Below are positions 1 through 9,033 of a DNA stretch of 64,000 nucleotides, one piece after another. The notes under the pieces are model-generated. The model searched no databases. It was not told where the DNA came from and saw only the letters and a program-made list of their open reading frames with translations. The first letter of the stretch is position 1. The number at the start of each line of letters is the position of its first letter. This DNA is from Flavisericum labens. Its GTDB lineage: Bacteria > Bacteroidota > Bacteroidia > Flavobacteriales > Flavobacteriaceae. Position numbers and translations under genes: made by a program. Where the stretch lies: assembly GCF_045446075.1 (NCBI RefSeq), contig NZ_JBJJBQ010000010.1:62001-126000 (forward strand). Reading direction: 5' to 3'.

Positions 1-1
1 A

Positions 2-2737
2 AAATATGGGTGGAGCAAGTTTATTGTTATTGTACCAAGTATCGCTATTAGAGAAGGCGTTTATAAGTCGTTTCAAGTTACTCAGGAACATTTTCAAGAA
101 AAATATGGTCATAAAGTAAACCCCTTTATATATAATTCTAGCCGTCCACAAGATATTGAGAATTTTGCATCTGATAGCCGTATTAGTGTAATGATAATCA
201 ATACACAAGCATTTAATGCCAGAGGTAAGGATGCTAGGAGAATTTATCAGGAGTTAGACCAATTTGGTACGCGGAAACCTATCGAAATTATTTCTCAGAC
301 CAACCCCATTTTAATTATAGATGAACCTCAATCTGTTGATGGGAAGAAAACTCTAGAGAGTATGCAGGATTTTAATCCACTCTTTACCTTACGATATTCG
401 GCAACACACAAAGTTGATTATAATAAAATCTACCGCTTAGACGCTTTAGATGCTTATAACAAGCGATTAGTTAAGAAGATTCAGGTTAAGGGTATTAATT
501 TAAAAGGGTCAACTGGTACAACAGGTTATCTGTACTTAGAGCATATAAGTTTAAGTACAACCAAGCCACCATTTGCTGTACTGGAATATGAACAACGTGT
601 CGGGTCTGGAGTCAAAAAGGTTCGAAAAAAACTTAGTGAGGGAGCAAACTTATATGAGTTATCTGGTAATATGCCAGCTTATAAAAATCAGACCATTACA
701 GAAATTAATGGCTATTTGAATAAAGTAGTTGTTGGCGGTCAGGACATTTACCCAGGCGATATACTGAATGACAAAGATGAAAATGCTTTTCGCAGAGTGC
801 AAATACGCGAATGTATTATGTCTCATCTACAAAAAGAAAAGCAACTATTTGATAAGGGAATAAAAGTGCTGTCTTTGTTCTTTATTGATACGGTTGAAAA
901 ATATCGTGTCTATGATGAATTAGGAGAACAGCAATTAGGTGAATACGCTAAGATATTTGAAGAGGAATATAATAACGCGGTTAGTGAATTCCTTGACCTT
1001 TTTCATCAAGAATACAACGATTATTTAAAGGATAATGACCCAAGTCAGGTTCATAAAGGTTATATGCCTACTTCTTATGGTCAGTATTTAAAGCGTGACC
1101 ATGCGGAAGATGTGCATGAGGGTTACTTTTCTATTGATAAAAAGAAGAGGATGGTTGACCCAGCCGTAAAAAGAGGTCGTGAAGATTCTGATGATATTTC
1201 TGCTTATGACCTTATTATGAAAGATAAGGAACGGTTGTTGAGTTTTGATGAGCCTACTCGATTTATCTTTTCGCATTCAGCGTTAAAAGAAGGGTGGGAC
1301 AATCCAAATGTGTTTCAGATTTGTGCACTTAAAAATCCTGAAAGTGGAAGTGAAACCAGAAGGCGACAAGAAGTTGGGCGTGGAATGCGCTTGTGCGTGA
1401 ACAAGAACGGTAATCGTTTAGATTTTGAATCTGTTGGTGAGCAAGTACACGAAATAAATAAATTAACGGTTATAGCTTCAGAAAGTTATGAAGCTTTTGC
1501 AAAAGGGTTACAAAAAGAAATTGCGGCAACTTTAAAAGACCGACCTCAAAAAGCAGAAGTGGAATATTTTGTTGGTAAGATTGTTACTAATGAAAAAGAA
1601 GAAGAGCATCGTATCACAGAAGAAGAGGCAAAGAAGTTAAATAAGATTCTTTATAAAATGGATGTAATCGATGAGGATGACAAGATTACAACAGAAGGGA
1701 AAGAGCTTATTGAACAAAATAAAATGCCTCTACCCGAAATTTTAGAACCTTATCGAGCATCGATTGGACAATTGTTGAAATCTGTATATACAGGTGAAGA
1801 ATTTAAACCTGAAAATGAACGTGAAACGGTAGTGCTAAATACCAATGACAATTTCAAAAAGAAAGAGTTTCAGGCACTTTGGGATAAAATTAATTTGAAG
1901 ACCATTTATGAAGTCAAGTTTGATACTTCTAAGCTTATTGAAGATAGTAAGATTCTCATCAATGCACAGTTAAATATTGGTGATAGGGTATATGAGGTGA
2001 AAACTGGAGAGTTACATGATGGAACTAAGGAACAGATGCAAGAAGGGAATCTTGTTAGAGAGTCGAAACGTGAATATTTAAAACTGAATAATAACTTATA
2101 TGCCGATGCAGTTTATGACATCGTTGGTGAGATTGAGGCATTAACGAATTTAACAAGGCGGACAATCGTATCTATTCTAAAGTCTATTAGTGAAAAGAAG
2201 TTTTTACTTATTCGTAAAAATCCTGAAGAATTCATTGCTAAAACAAGTAAGCTTATTAATGAAATTAAGGCAAGCCTTATAATTAATAACATTGTCTATC
2301 ACAAAACTGATGATAGGCATGATGCGAAAACGGTATTTACCAATGATAAATTTGCTTTGCGGAAATCGGAATTACTCAAAAAACACATATACGATTTTCT
2401 TACCTCAGATTCAGGGATTGAATCAAAATTCGCTGAAGCTTTGGAGAATAGTGTTGAGGTTGTTGTCTATGCAAAACTACCTAAGAGTTTCTACATTTCT
2501 ACACCAGTAGCTAATTATAGTCCAGATTGGGCAATTGTTTTTGACAAGGATAAGGTTAGACAAATTTATTTTGTTGCTGAAACAAAAGGTTCAGATTCAG
2601 ATATGGATTTAAGAGAAATAGAAAAACTAAAAATTCATTGTGCAGGGGAGCATTTTAAAGAGATTAGTGGCAATGAGGTTCGGTTTGAAAAAGTTAGTAG
2701 TTATGATAAGTTAATGGAAATAGTTCAAAGCCAATGA
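2..2737 (+). CDS. Type III restriction-type helicase/endonuclease (Res), 5' end outside window
   Basis: SF2 helicase joined to a nuclease, as in the Res subunit of type III restriction-modification. The frame is open from base 2, so the gene starts upstream; the first ATG in the window (191) is internal. About 911 residues are visible. Readable in order are a motif Ia-like stretch (KFIVIVPSIAIREGVYKS, in-window residues 7-24), motif II DEPQ near residue 108, motif V (SALKEGWDNPNVF), motif VI (RRRQEVGRGMRL) near residue 452, and a C-terminal nuclease signature PDW...AETKG near residues 842-864. Walker A and any Mod methyltransferase partner would lie upstream, out of sight. The stop overlaps the next start (ATGA), so it is the first visible gene of a long operon. 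Confidence 0.88.
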   Translation, partial: KYGWSKFIVIVPSIAIREGVYKSFQVTQEHFQEKYGHKVNPFIYNSSRPQDIENFASDSRISVMIINTQAFNARGKDARRIYQELDQFGTRKPIEIISQTNPILIIDEPQSVDGKKTLESMQDFNPLFTLRYSATHKVDYNKIYRLDALDAYNKRLVKKIQVKGINLKGSTGTTGYLYLEHISLSTTKPPFAVLEYEQRVGSGVKKVRKKLSEGANLYELSGNMPAYKNQTITEINGYLNKVVVGGQDIYPGDILNDKDENAFRRVQIRECIMSHLQKEKQLFDKGIKVLSLFFIDTVEKYRVYDELGEQQLGEYAKIFEEEYNNAVSEFLDLFHQEYNDYLKDNDPSQVHKGYMPTSYGQYLKRDHAEDVHEGYFSIDKKKRMVDPAVKRGREDSDDISAYDLIMKDKERLLSFDEPTRFIFSHSALKEGWDNPNVFQICALKNPESGSETRRRQEVGRGMRLCVNKNGNRLDFESVGEQVHEINKLTVIASESYEAFAKGLQKEIAATLKDRPQKAEVEYFVGKIVTNEKEEEHRITEEEAKKLNKILYKMDVIDEDDKITTEGKELIEQNKMPLPEILEPYRASIGQLLKSVYTGEEFKPENERETVVLNTNDNFKKKEFQALWDKINLKTIYEVKFDTSKLIEDSKILINAQLNIGDRVYEVKTGELHDGTKEQMQEGNLVRESKREYLKLNNNLYADAVYDIVGEIEALTNLTRRTIVSILKSISEKKFLLIRKNPEEFIAKTSKLINEIKASLIINNIVYHKTDDRHDAKTVFTNDKFALRKSELLKKHIYDFLTSDSGIESKFAEALENSVEVVVYAKLPKSFYISTPVANYSPDWAIVFDKDKVRQIYFVAETKGSDSDMDLREIEKLKIHCAGEHFKEISGNEVRFEKVSSYDKLMEIVQSQ

Positions 2738-3678
2738 ATAGCGTAGAAAAAATTATAAGAATTCCAATTAGAGAAGCTTTTCCTTATGAGGCTAGAAGTT
2801 TTACCCCTTGGCTTTGTGAGAATATTGAAGTTCTTGGGGATGCCATCGGCATTGAATTAATAAATGCTGAAAGAGAACAGAGTACTGGAAGTTTTAATGT
2901 TGATATAAAAGCTGAAAATGATAATGGGGATATTGTTGTCATAGAAAACCAATATGGCGCAAGCGATCATGACCATCTTGGAAAATTGATTACCTATTTG
3001 ACGTCTTTTGAAGCCAAGGTTGCAATTTGGATTGTTGAAACTCCAAAACAAGAGCATATCAATGCTATATCATGGTTAAACGAAGCAGATAATGGTTGCG
3101 ATTTTTACTTCTTAAAAATTGAGGCAATAAAGATTGGGGAAAGTAATCCTGCACCTTTGTTGTCCAAAATTATTGGACCTAGTGAAGAATCCAAACAAAT
3201 TGGTAAGATTAAAAAGGAGGATTCATTAAGGCACAAGCAAAGGAGGGCTTTTTGGACAAAGCTTCTATCTGTAACTAGCACAAAAAAAGTAACAACATTT
3301 TCTGCTATTTCCCCATCAGGAGATGCATGGATAGGAGCTTCATCAGGTGTTAGAGGGTTATCATTTGTTTTCTGGGTAAATCAGCATAGTGTTCGTATTG
3401 AACTTCGCATTGACAGGGGCAAAGGTTCAGAAGATGAAAATTTGACTATCCTAAGAACATTGGAAAAATCAAAGCAGAATATAGAAGAAAGCTTTGGAGG
3501 CGGTTTGAACTGGGATGAACTAGAAGGCTATAGAGTTTGTAGTGTAAGAAAAGAATATGATTTAGGAGGATATAGAGATGACGAGGAAAAATGGGATTCA
3601 ATAATTGACCAAGTGGTCGGAGCTATGAATTCCTTAATCAATGCCACCAAGAAACATATAAAGGCTTTGCGATTGTAA
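2734..3678 (+). CDS. PD-(D/E)XK nuclease-like protein, DUF4268 family
   Basis: A 314-residue protein that fits DUF4268, found beside restriction and other defence genes. The N-terminal half carries a restriction-endonuclease-like core: GSFNVDIKAE supplies the Asp and VVIENQYG an E-x-Q variant of the usual E-x-K, near residues 53-71. A second domain (about 160-310), probably DUF4268 proper, has alternating basic and hydrophobic strands. The start overlaps the Res stop by 4 nt, and the helicase begins 2 nt after its stop, so all three are probably co-translated. The nuclease activity is inferred from the motif only; the Gln in place of Lys occurs in some active nucleases of this fold. Confidence 0.72.
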   Translation: MNSVEKIIRIPIREAFPYEARSFTPWLCENIEVLGDAIGIELINAEREQSTGSFNVDIKAENDNGDIVVIENQYGASDHDHLGKLITYLTSFEAKVAIWIVETPKQEHINAISWLNEADNGCDFYFLKIEAIKIGESNPAPLLSKIIGPSEESKQIGKIKKEDSLRHKQRRAFWTKLLSVTSTKKVTTFSAISPSGDAWIGASSGVRGLSFVFWVNQHSVRIELRIDRGKGSEDENLTILRTLEKSKQNIEESFGGGLNWDELEGYRVCSVRKEYDLGGYRDDEEKWDSIIDQVVGAMNSLINATKKHIKALRL

Positions 3679-3680
3679 GC

Positions 3681-6600
3681 ATGAAATTAATAGATAATAT
3701 AAATAGCCGTTTAGGTGATGACTTAAAAGCAAGTATTGAAAAGGGCAGCAAGTTAAGTATTGCTGCCGCTTCTTTTTCAATTTATGCGTTCGAAGCTCTA
3801 AAAAAAGAGCTTGAGAAGATAGAAGAACTAAGATTTATTTTTTCATCACCAACATTTGTTGAAGAGGAAATTCAAAAACAAGATAGAAAATTTTACATTC
3901 CTCATATTTATAGAGAATCTGAGCTTTGTGGTGGCGAATTTGAATTACGTTTAATGAACCAGCTCAATCAAAGAGCAATTGCTAGAGAGTGTTCAAAATG
4001 GGTAAAAGAGAAAGTTACGTTTAAATCCAATAAGCATAGTAATCTGCCTTTAAATGGGATGATACATATTCAGGGTGAAAAGGAATATGCTTATGCTAAT
4101 GTGAGTAGTTTTACTTCTTCAGATTTAGGAATTACCCATAAAAAGGGATTTCCTACTTTAATTCAAAAAACCGATTTTCCTGATAGTAGTGCTTACCTTG
4201 ATTGGTTTAATCAAGTTTGGGAAAATGAGGAATATTTAAAAGACGTTACAGAAAAAGTTCAAGATTACTTTGAAAGTGCCTATAAAGAAAACAGTCCTGA
4301 GTTTATATACTTCATTACGCTATATAATATTTTTAATGATTTTCTCGATGATTTATCAATAGATAACTTGCCTAATGATCAGATTGGTTTTAAGCAGTCT
4401 GTTGTTTGGAGTAAACTTTATAATTTCCAGCAAGATGCGGTTATTGGCGCAATAAATAAATTAGAGAAATATAAGGGCTGTATTTTGGCTGATAGTGTTG
4501 GTTTGGGTAAAACTTTTTCGGCACTAGGGGTTATTAAGTATTACGAAATGCGTAACAAAGATGTGCTGGTTCTTTGCCCTAAAAAATTAGAAGCCAATTG
4601 GAATACGTATCGTCATAATGATAAAAATAATATTCTAGCCAAGGATAGATTTAGATATGATGTTTTATTTCATACAGATTTGTCTAGAGAAAGAGGAACA
4701 AGTAACGGACGGAATTTAGAGTCTGTCAATTGGGGTAATTATGGACTAATCGTTATTGATGAATCTCATAACTTTAGAAACAATAACACAGTTGTTGGAA
4801 AAGAGAATAGGTATCAAAAGTTACTTAGGAAAGTAATTCAAGAGGGAATTGAAACTAAGGTAATGATGCTTTCGGCTACACCTGTTAATAATAGATTTAA
4901 TGACTTAAAGAACCAATTAGCTTTAGCTTATGAAGGTGAGACTGTTAATATTGATGATAAATTAGAGACTGACAGGGGAATAGATCAGGTATTTAGAAGA
5001 GCGCAAACTGCCTTTAATGTTTGGAGTAAATTTGATACGTCTGAGAGAACAACTGAAAAGTTGTTAGACATGTTAGATTTTGATTTTTTTGAAATCTTGG
5101 ATTCACTCACAATAGCTCGTTCTAGAAAACATATAACGACGTATTATGATACCACAGCAATAGGGAAGTTTCCTGAGCGTAATAAACCAATATCTATACA
5201 AAGTCCATTAACTGATACAATGGATGTAACCTATGTAGATATAGCTGAGAAATTAACGCTGCTCAATCTTTCGATATATACGCCATTAAACTATATTCTT
5301 CCTAGTAAAATGCAGCTTTATGCTGACCTATACGATAAGACGGTAAAATCAGGGAGGTTGACACAGATTGATCGTGAAAAGAGTTTAAGAATTCTAATGA
5401 GAATTAATCTTTTGAAACGATTAGAGAGTTCAGTTGATTCATTCAGAATTACTTTGGAAGGTGTTATATCCCAAATTGAAAGTGCTATTAAAACTATAGA
5501 CAAGGGTGGCTCTGGGGATTACGAGGGCTTGCAAGCTAAAATTGGAGATGAGAATTTTGATTGGGAAGCCGATTGGGGTGATGAAGAAAATGTTATAGGT
5601 AAGAAAATCAAAATTCATATTAACGATATGGATGCCACAAAATGGCGTGAAGATCTAAGTGAAGACTTAGTTATTTTAAACAGCCTTTGGAGTAGTATTG
5701 TTGATATAAGAGGGGAAAAAGATACTAAACTACAAAAGCTAATAAGTCTGCTAGATGATAAAGTTCAAAACCCTTTTAATGGAAAAAATAAAAAAGCAAT
5801 AGTATTTACAGCATTTGCTGATACAGCCAATTATTTAAATGAGCATCTCGCTAAACATTTAAAGGATGAATATGGTTTAAATACTGCCATAGTTACTGGT
5901 TCAAGAAAGGTTAGTAATACTAAAAAAATTCCACCAGATTTGAATGCTATTTTGTCCTGTTTCTCGCCTATATCTAAAGATAAGAAGCAACTCTATCCAA
6001 AGATTACTGATTCAATTGATTTGTTGATAGCTACTGATTGTATTTCTGAGGGACAAAACCTTCAAGATTGTGACTATCTAATCAATTATGATATTCATTG
6101 GAATCCAGTTCGTATCATTCAACGTTTTGGAAGAATAGACAGGATCGGGTCTAAAAATGAAACCATAACAATGGTGAATTTTTGGCCCGATACAACCTTA
6201 GATAACTACATTAATTTAAAACAACGTGTAGAAAATAAAATGTTGATTAGCAATATGGCTAGTACAGGAGATGACAACATTTTAAATTCTGATGAGAAGG
6301 ATTTAGATTATCGTAAAATTCAATTACAAAAGTTGCAAGAAGAAGTGATTGATTTAGAAGATTTGAGGGAAGGCGTTAGTATTACAGATTTGGGGTTAAA
6401 TGATTTTAGAGTTGATTTAACAAACCTCATTAAAGAATATGGGGAATTGAAAGATATCCCTGAAGGATTGCACGCTGTTGTTAAATCAACCCCAATACTT
6501 GAATCAGGTGTCATTTATGTTTTAAAAAACCTAAATTCTGGGGTAAACATAAATAAGCTAAACAGACTTCATCCGTTTTATATGGTTTATATCAAAAAAT

Positions 6601-6902
6601 CTGGAGAACTCTTGTTGAACCATGTTGAATCCAAAAAGATTTTAGATGCCATAAGAATGTTGTGTAAAGGAGTGAGTGAACCAATTGCTAACCTATGCCA
6701 AACACTTAATAAGGAAACTGATGAGTATCACGATATGAGAGAGTATTCAGAGTTGTTACAAAAAAGTATTGGAAGTGTGCTTCAGGTTGAAGAAGAGAAG
6801 GAGGTTTTAAGCCTATTTAAGTCGGGAGGAACTACAGCATTGCAAGACAAAATAAAAGGGCTTGAAGATTTTAAATTAATTTCATTTTTAATAGTTAGAT
6901 AA
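3681..6902 (+). CDS. SNF2-family helicase with PLD-like N-terminal domain
   Basis: A 1073-residue motor protein. Residues 1-250 resemble the phospholipase-D-like N-terminal domain common in defence helicases, though I see no clear HxK(x)4D motif. The SF2 core follows: Walker A ADSVGLGKT (about 270-278), motif II DESH (about 358-361), motif III LSATPVNN (about 396), motif V ATDCISEGQNLQD (about 785) and motif VI QRFGRIDRIGS (about 815). An acidic insertion of roughly 150 residues lies between the two RecA lobes. Such helicases probably translocate on DNA and hand it to partner nucleases, here plausibly the DUF4268, DUF2779 and DUF2130 proteins. It sits 2 nt after the DUF4268 gene and 1 nt before the DUF4391 gene. 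Confidence 0.83.
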   Translation: MKLIDNINSRLGDDLKASIEKGSKLSIAAASFSIYAFEALKKELEKIEELRFIFSSPTFVEEEIQKQDRKFYIPHIYRESELCGGEFELRLMNQLNQRAIARECSKWVKEKVTFKSNKHSNLPLNGMIHIQGEKEYAYANVSSFTSSDLGITHKKGFPTLIQKTDFPDSSAYLDWFNQVWENEEYLKDVTEKVQDYFESAYKENSPEFIYFITLYNIFNDFLDDLSIDNLPNDQIGFKQSVVWSKLYNFQQDAVIGAINKLEKYKGCILADSVGLGKTFSALGVIKYYEMRNKDVLVLCPKKLEANWNTYRHNDKNNILAKDRFRYDVLFHTDLSRERGTSNGRNLESVNWGNYGLIVIDESHNFRNNNTVVGKENRYQKLLRKVIQEGIETKVMMLSATPVNNRFNDLKNQLALAYEGETVNIDDKLETDRGIDQVFRRAQTAFNVWSKFDTSERTTEKLLDMLDFDFFEILDSLTIARSRKHITTYYDTTAIGKFPERNKPISIQSPLTDTMDVTYVDIAEKLTLLNLSIYTPLNYILPSKMQLYADLYDKTVKSGRLTQIDREKSLRILMRINLLKRLESSVDSFRITLEGVISQIESAIKTIDKGGSGDYEGLQAKIGDENFDWEADWGDEENVIGKKIKIHINDMDATKWREDLSEDLVILNSLWSSIVDIRGEKDTKLQKLISLLDDKVQNPFNGKNKKAIVFTAFADTANYLNEHLAKHLKDEYGLNTAIVTGSRKVSNTKKIPPDLNAILSCFSPISKDKKQLYPKITDSIDLLIATDCISEGQNLQDCDYLINYDIHWNPVRIIQRFGRIDRIGSKNETITMVNFWPDTTLDNYINLKQRVENKMLISNMASTGDDNILNSDEKDLDYRKIQLQKLQEEVIDLEDLREGVSITDLGLNDFRVDLTNLIKEYGELKDIPEGLHAVVKSTPILESGVIYVLKNLNSGVNINKLNRLHPFYMVYIKKSGELLLNHVESKKILDAIRMLCKGVSEPIANLCQTLNKETDEYHDMREYSELLQKSIGSVLQVEEEKEVLSLFKSGGTTALQDKIKGLEDFKLISFLIVR

Positions 6903-6903
6903 T

Positions 6904-7557
6904 ATGGAATTTTTGAACCTGCCTCCAAGTACAAAAGTCAATAGATTTATTCCTAAAAATGCATTCGATAAATATACAAGTGCAAGGCAAAAGAAGCTTT
7001 TTGTTGAAAAAGTAAGTAAAATTACTTGGCTAAATAAGTTGTCCAAGGAAACTGTAAACCTTGAAGCTAAGGAAATTCAAGAGATACAAATTTTTAAGGT
7101 AGAGTTAAAGGCTAAAGAAGATATAAAAGAAGTGTTAGAGGTGATTGATAAATCAATTCCCTATCCTATTATATTTTTGGTTCAATATGATGAGCAATTT
7201 TACTTTTCTTGTTCCTCAAAACACCCTCATCCAATAGCCGAAGATAATTCTGTTATAGATTGGACATTTATATCCTCTTGGCAGGGTATAAATGAGAAAA
7301 CATACTTATTAAACTTGAGAACAAGTTTAGATTGGGTTTTTAAAGACTTTTGTGTGCAATTATCGGGAAAAGAAAATTTGAAAAAGAGTTCTTTGGAGAC
7401 ACTTGTTAGTTATCAAAAACAAGTTGATATAGTAGAAAAGGATATATCCAAATTGAAGTCTGCAATATCGCGAATGAAGCAGTTTAATAAAAAAGTAGAA
7501 TTGAATAATGAATTAAATGATAAGCTACGAGAGCTAGAAAAACTAAAAGGTAAGTAA
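6904..7557 (+). CDS. DUF4391 family protein
   Basis: A 217-residue protein that fits DUF4391, a family of unknown function found beside SNF2-type helicases and methyltransferases in defence loci. The first 130 residues look globular (mixed strands and helices); from about 150 onward there is a charged helix, probably a coiled coil that mediates partner binding. I see no catalytic motif. The gene is fixed tightly between its neighbours: 1 nt after the helicase stop and sharing one base with the next start (TAATG), which suggests fixed stoichiometry with the helicase. The family assignment rests on length, context and overall pattern. Confidence 0.65.
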   Translation: MEFLNLPPSTKVNRFIPKNAFDKYTSARQKKLFVEKVSKITWLNKLSKETVNLEAKEIQEIQIFKVELKAKEDIKEVLEVIDKSIPYPIIFLVQYDEQFYFSCSSKHPHPIAEDNSVIDWTFISSWQGINEKTYLLNLRTSLDWVFKDFCVQLSGKENLKKSSLETLVSYQKQVDIVEKDISKLKSAISRMKQFNKKVELNNELNDKLRELEKLKGK

Positions 7558-9026
7558 TGGAATTAACTAAAACAGATTTCATACAATATCTGAATTGCTC
7601 AGAGTCTTTGTGGCTTCTGAAAAATAAGCCAAAAGATTATCCTAGTGGAGAATTTTCTCTTTTTTTACAAAAGCTGATAGATGAAGGGTATGAAGTTGAA
7701 GAGCAGGCGAAAAAGCTATTTCCTAATGCATTTAGTATTTCTGAATTTGGTACACCTGAAGACACTCTAAGAGCCTTTGCAGAAGATAATACTATTTTTT
7801 TTCAAGCAGCACTTAAAACTGATACAGGTGTTTTTGCCAGAGTAGATATATTAGAACATCTTCCAAATAATACATGGCATTTGTATGAAGTGAAGTCTTC
7901 AACTAGCGTTAAAAAGGATAAAAAACATAATCATTTAAAAGATGCTTGCTTTCAAAAATATGTTTTAGAACAAAATGGTTTATCAGTTTCAAAAGTTTCA
8001 ATAATTCACCTTAATAAAGAGTATGTTCGTCAAGGAGATATAAATCCATCAGAATTATTACAAATTACTGAGGTAACAGAGGAGGTTCAAAATTTATATC
8101 CTGAAGTTTCAATTGAAATAGAACAAGCAATATATTTTATTAATCAAGCTGAAATAGATATGACTTCTTGCTCATGTAGATTAAATACAAGGTCTAATCA
8201 TTGTGATAGTTTTTTATTATTTAATGCCAATACTCCTCAGTTTAGCATTTATGAGATTGGGAATATTAGAGCAAATAAGATAAAGGAATTAATTGATAAT
8301 GATATACTAGAGATTAAAGATATACCTAGTGATTTTAAACTTAATAATAAACAAATATTGCAGTATGAATCGGTAATTCAAGATGTTCCCATTATTGCTA
8401 AGGACAGAATTTGTAAGGTCTTATCTTCATTAACATTTCCGCTTCATTTTATTGATTATGAAACCTATGCAAGTGCTGTTCCTAAAATTGATAGAGTGCG
8501 ACCACATCAACATATTCCTTTTCAGGTTTCTATTCATACAATGGCAAAGGATGGAGTAATAACACATTTTGAGTTTTTAGCCGATTGTTTAGAGCTGCCA
8601 GATAAAATGGTAGAATTTATGGAGCAAAGCACAGGTCAAACAGGAACATTTATATCTTGGCATAAAAGTTTTGAGATTGGGCGTAACAAGGATATAATAC
8701 ATTGGATTCCAAAGTATCATGAGTATTTAGAATATATGAACTCCAATATGTTTGATTTAGAAGATGTTTTTAAGTTGGACTATGTGGATTATCGTTTTCA
8801 TGGGTCAACATCTATAAAAAAAGTTCTTCCAGTTTTATTGCCAGAGCTTTCATATGACGATTTAGAAGTTCAAAATGGTACAATGGCTTTAGACCTTTGG
8901 GGGCGCATGGTTTTAGATAAAAACTTTAATCAAGATAAAAAAGAGGTAAGGGAAAGATTATTAGAATATTGCAAACTAGATACCTGGGCTATGGTTGAGT
9001 TGTATAATATTTTGAGAAAAATATAA
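7557..9026 (+). CDS. DUF2779 protein: Cas4/RecB-like nuclease fused to DEDD-type exonuclease domain
   Basis: A 489-residue two-domain protein. The N-terminal part has Cas4/RecB features: RVDIL supplies the Asp and YEVKSS the E-x-K. Cysteines are arranged as one N-terminal Cys (C14) plus three later ones (C205, C207, C216), the 1+3 pattern that binds an Fe-S cluster in Cas4 and AddB. The C-terminal part is the DUF2779 domain, an RNase H-like fold with FIDYETYA (about 299-306) and YCKLDTW near the end as candidate metal ligands. Two nuclease folds in one chain suggest processing of DNA or RNA ends. It lies in the middle of the defence operon, overlapping the upstream gene by one base. The cluster and both activities are inferred. 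Confidence 0.75.
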   Translation: MELTKTDFIQYLNCSESLWLLKNKPKDYPSGEFSLFLQKLIDEGYEVEEQAKKLFPNAFSISEFGTPEDTLRAFAEDNTIFFQAALKTDTGVFARVDILEHLPNNTWHLYEVKSSTSVKKDKKHNHLKDACFQKYVLEQNGLSVSKVSIIHLNKEYVRQGDINPSELLQITEVTEEVQNLYPEVSIEIEQAIYFINQAEIDMTSCSCRLNTRSNHCDSFLLFNANTPQFSIYEIGNIRANKIKELIDNDILEIKDIPSDFKLNNKQILQYESVIQDVPIIAKDRICKVLSSLTFPLHFIDYETYASAVPKIDRVRPHQHIPFQVSIHTMAKDGVITHFEFLADCLELPDKMVEFMEQSTGQTGTFISWHKSFEIGRNKDIIHWIPKYHEYLEYMNSNMFDLEDVFKLDYVDYRFHGSTSIKKVLPVLLPELSYDDLEVQNGTMALDLWGRMVLDKNFNQDKKEVRERLLEYCKLDTWAMVELYNILRKI

Positions 9027-9033
9027 AAAGTAA

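Noticed and set aside
191..2737. Start of the Res-type gene at the ATG at 191
   Set aside because: The frame is open to base 2 and the upstream codons encode conserved helicase sequence, so this ATG is internal.
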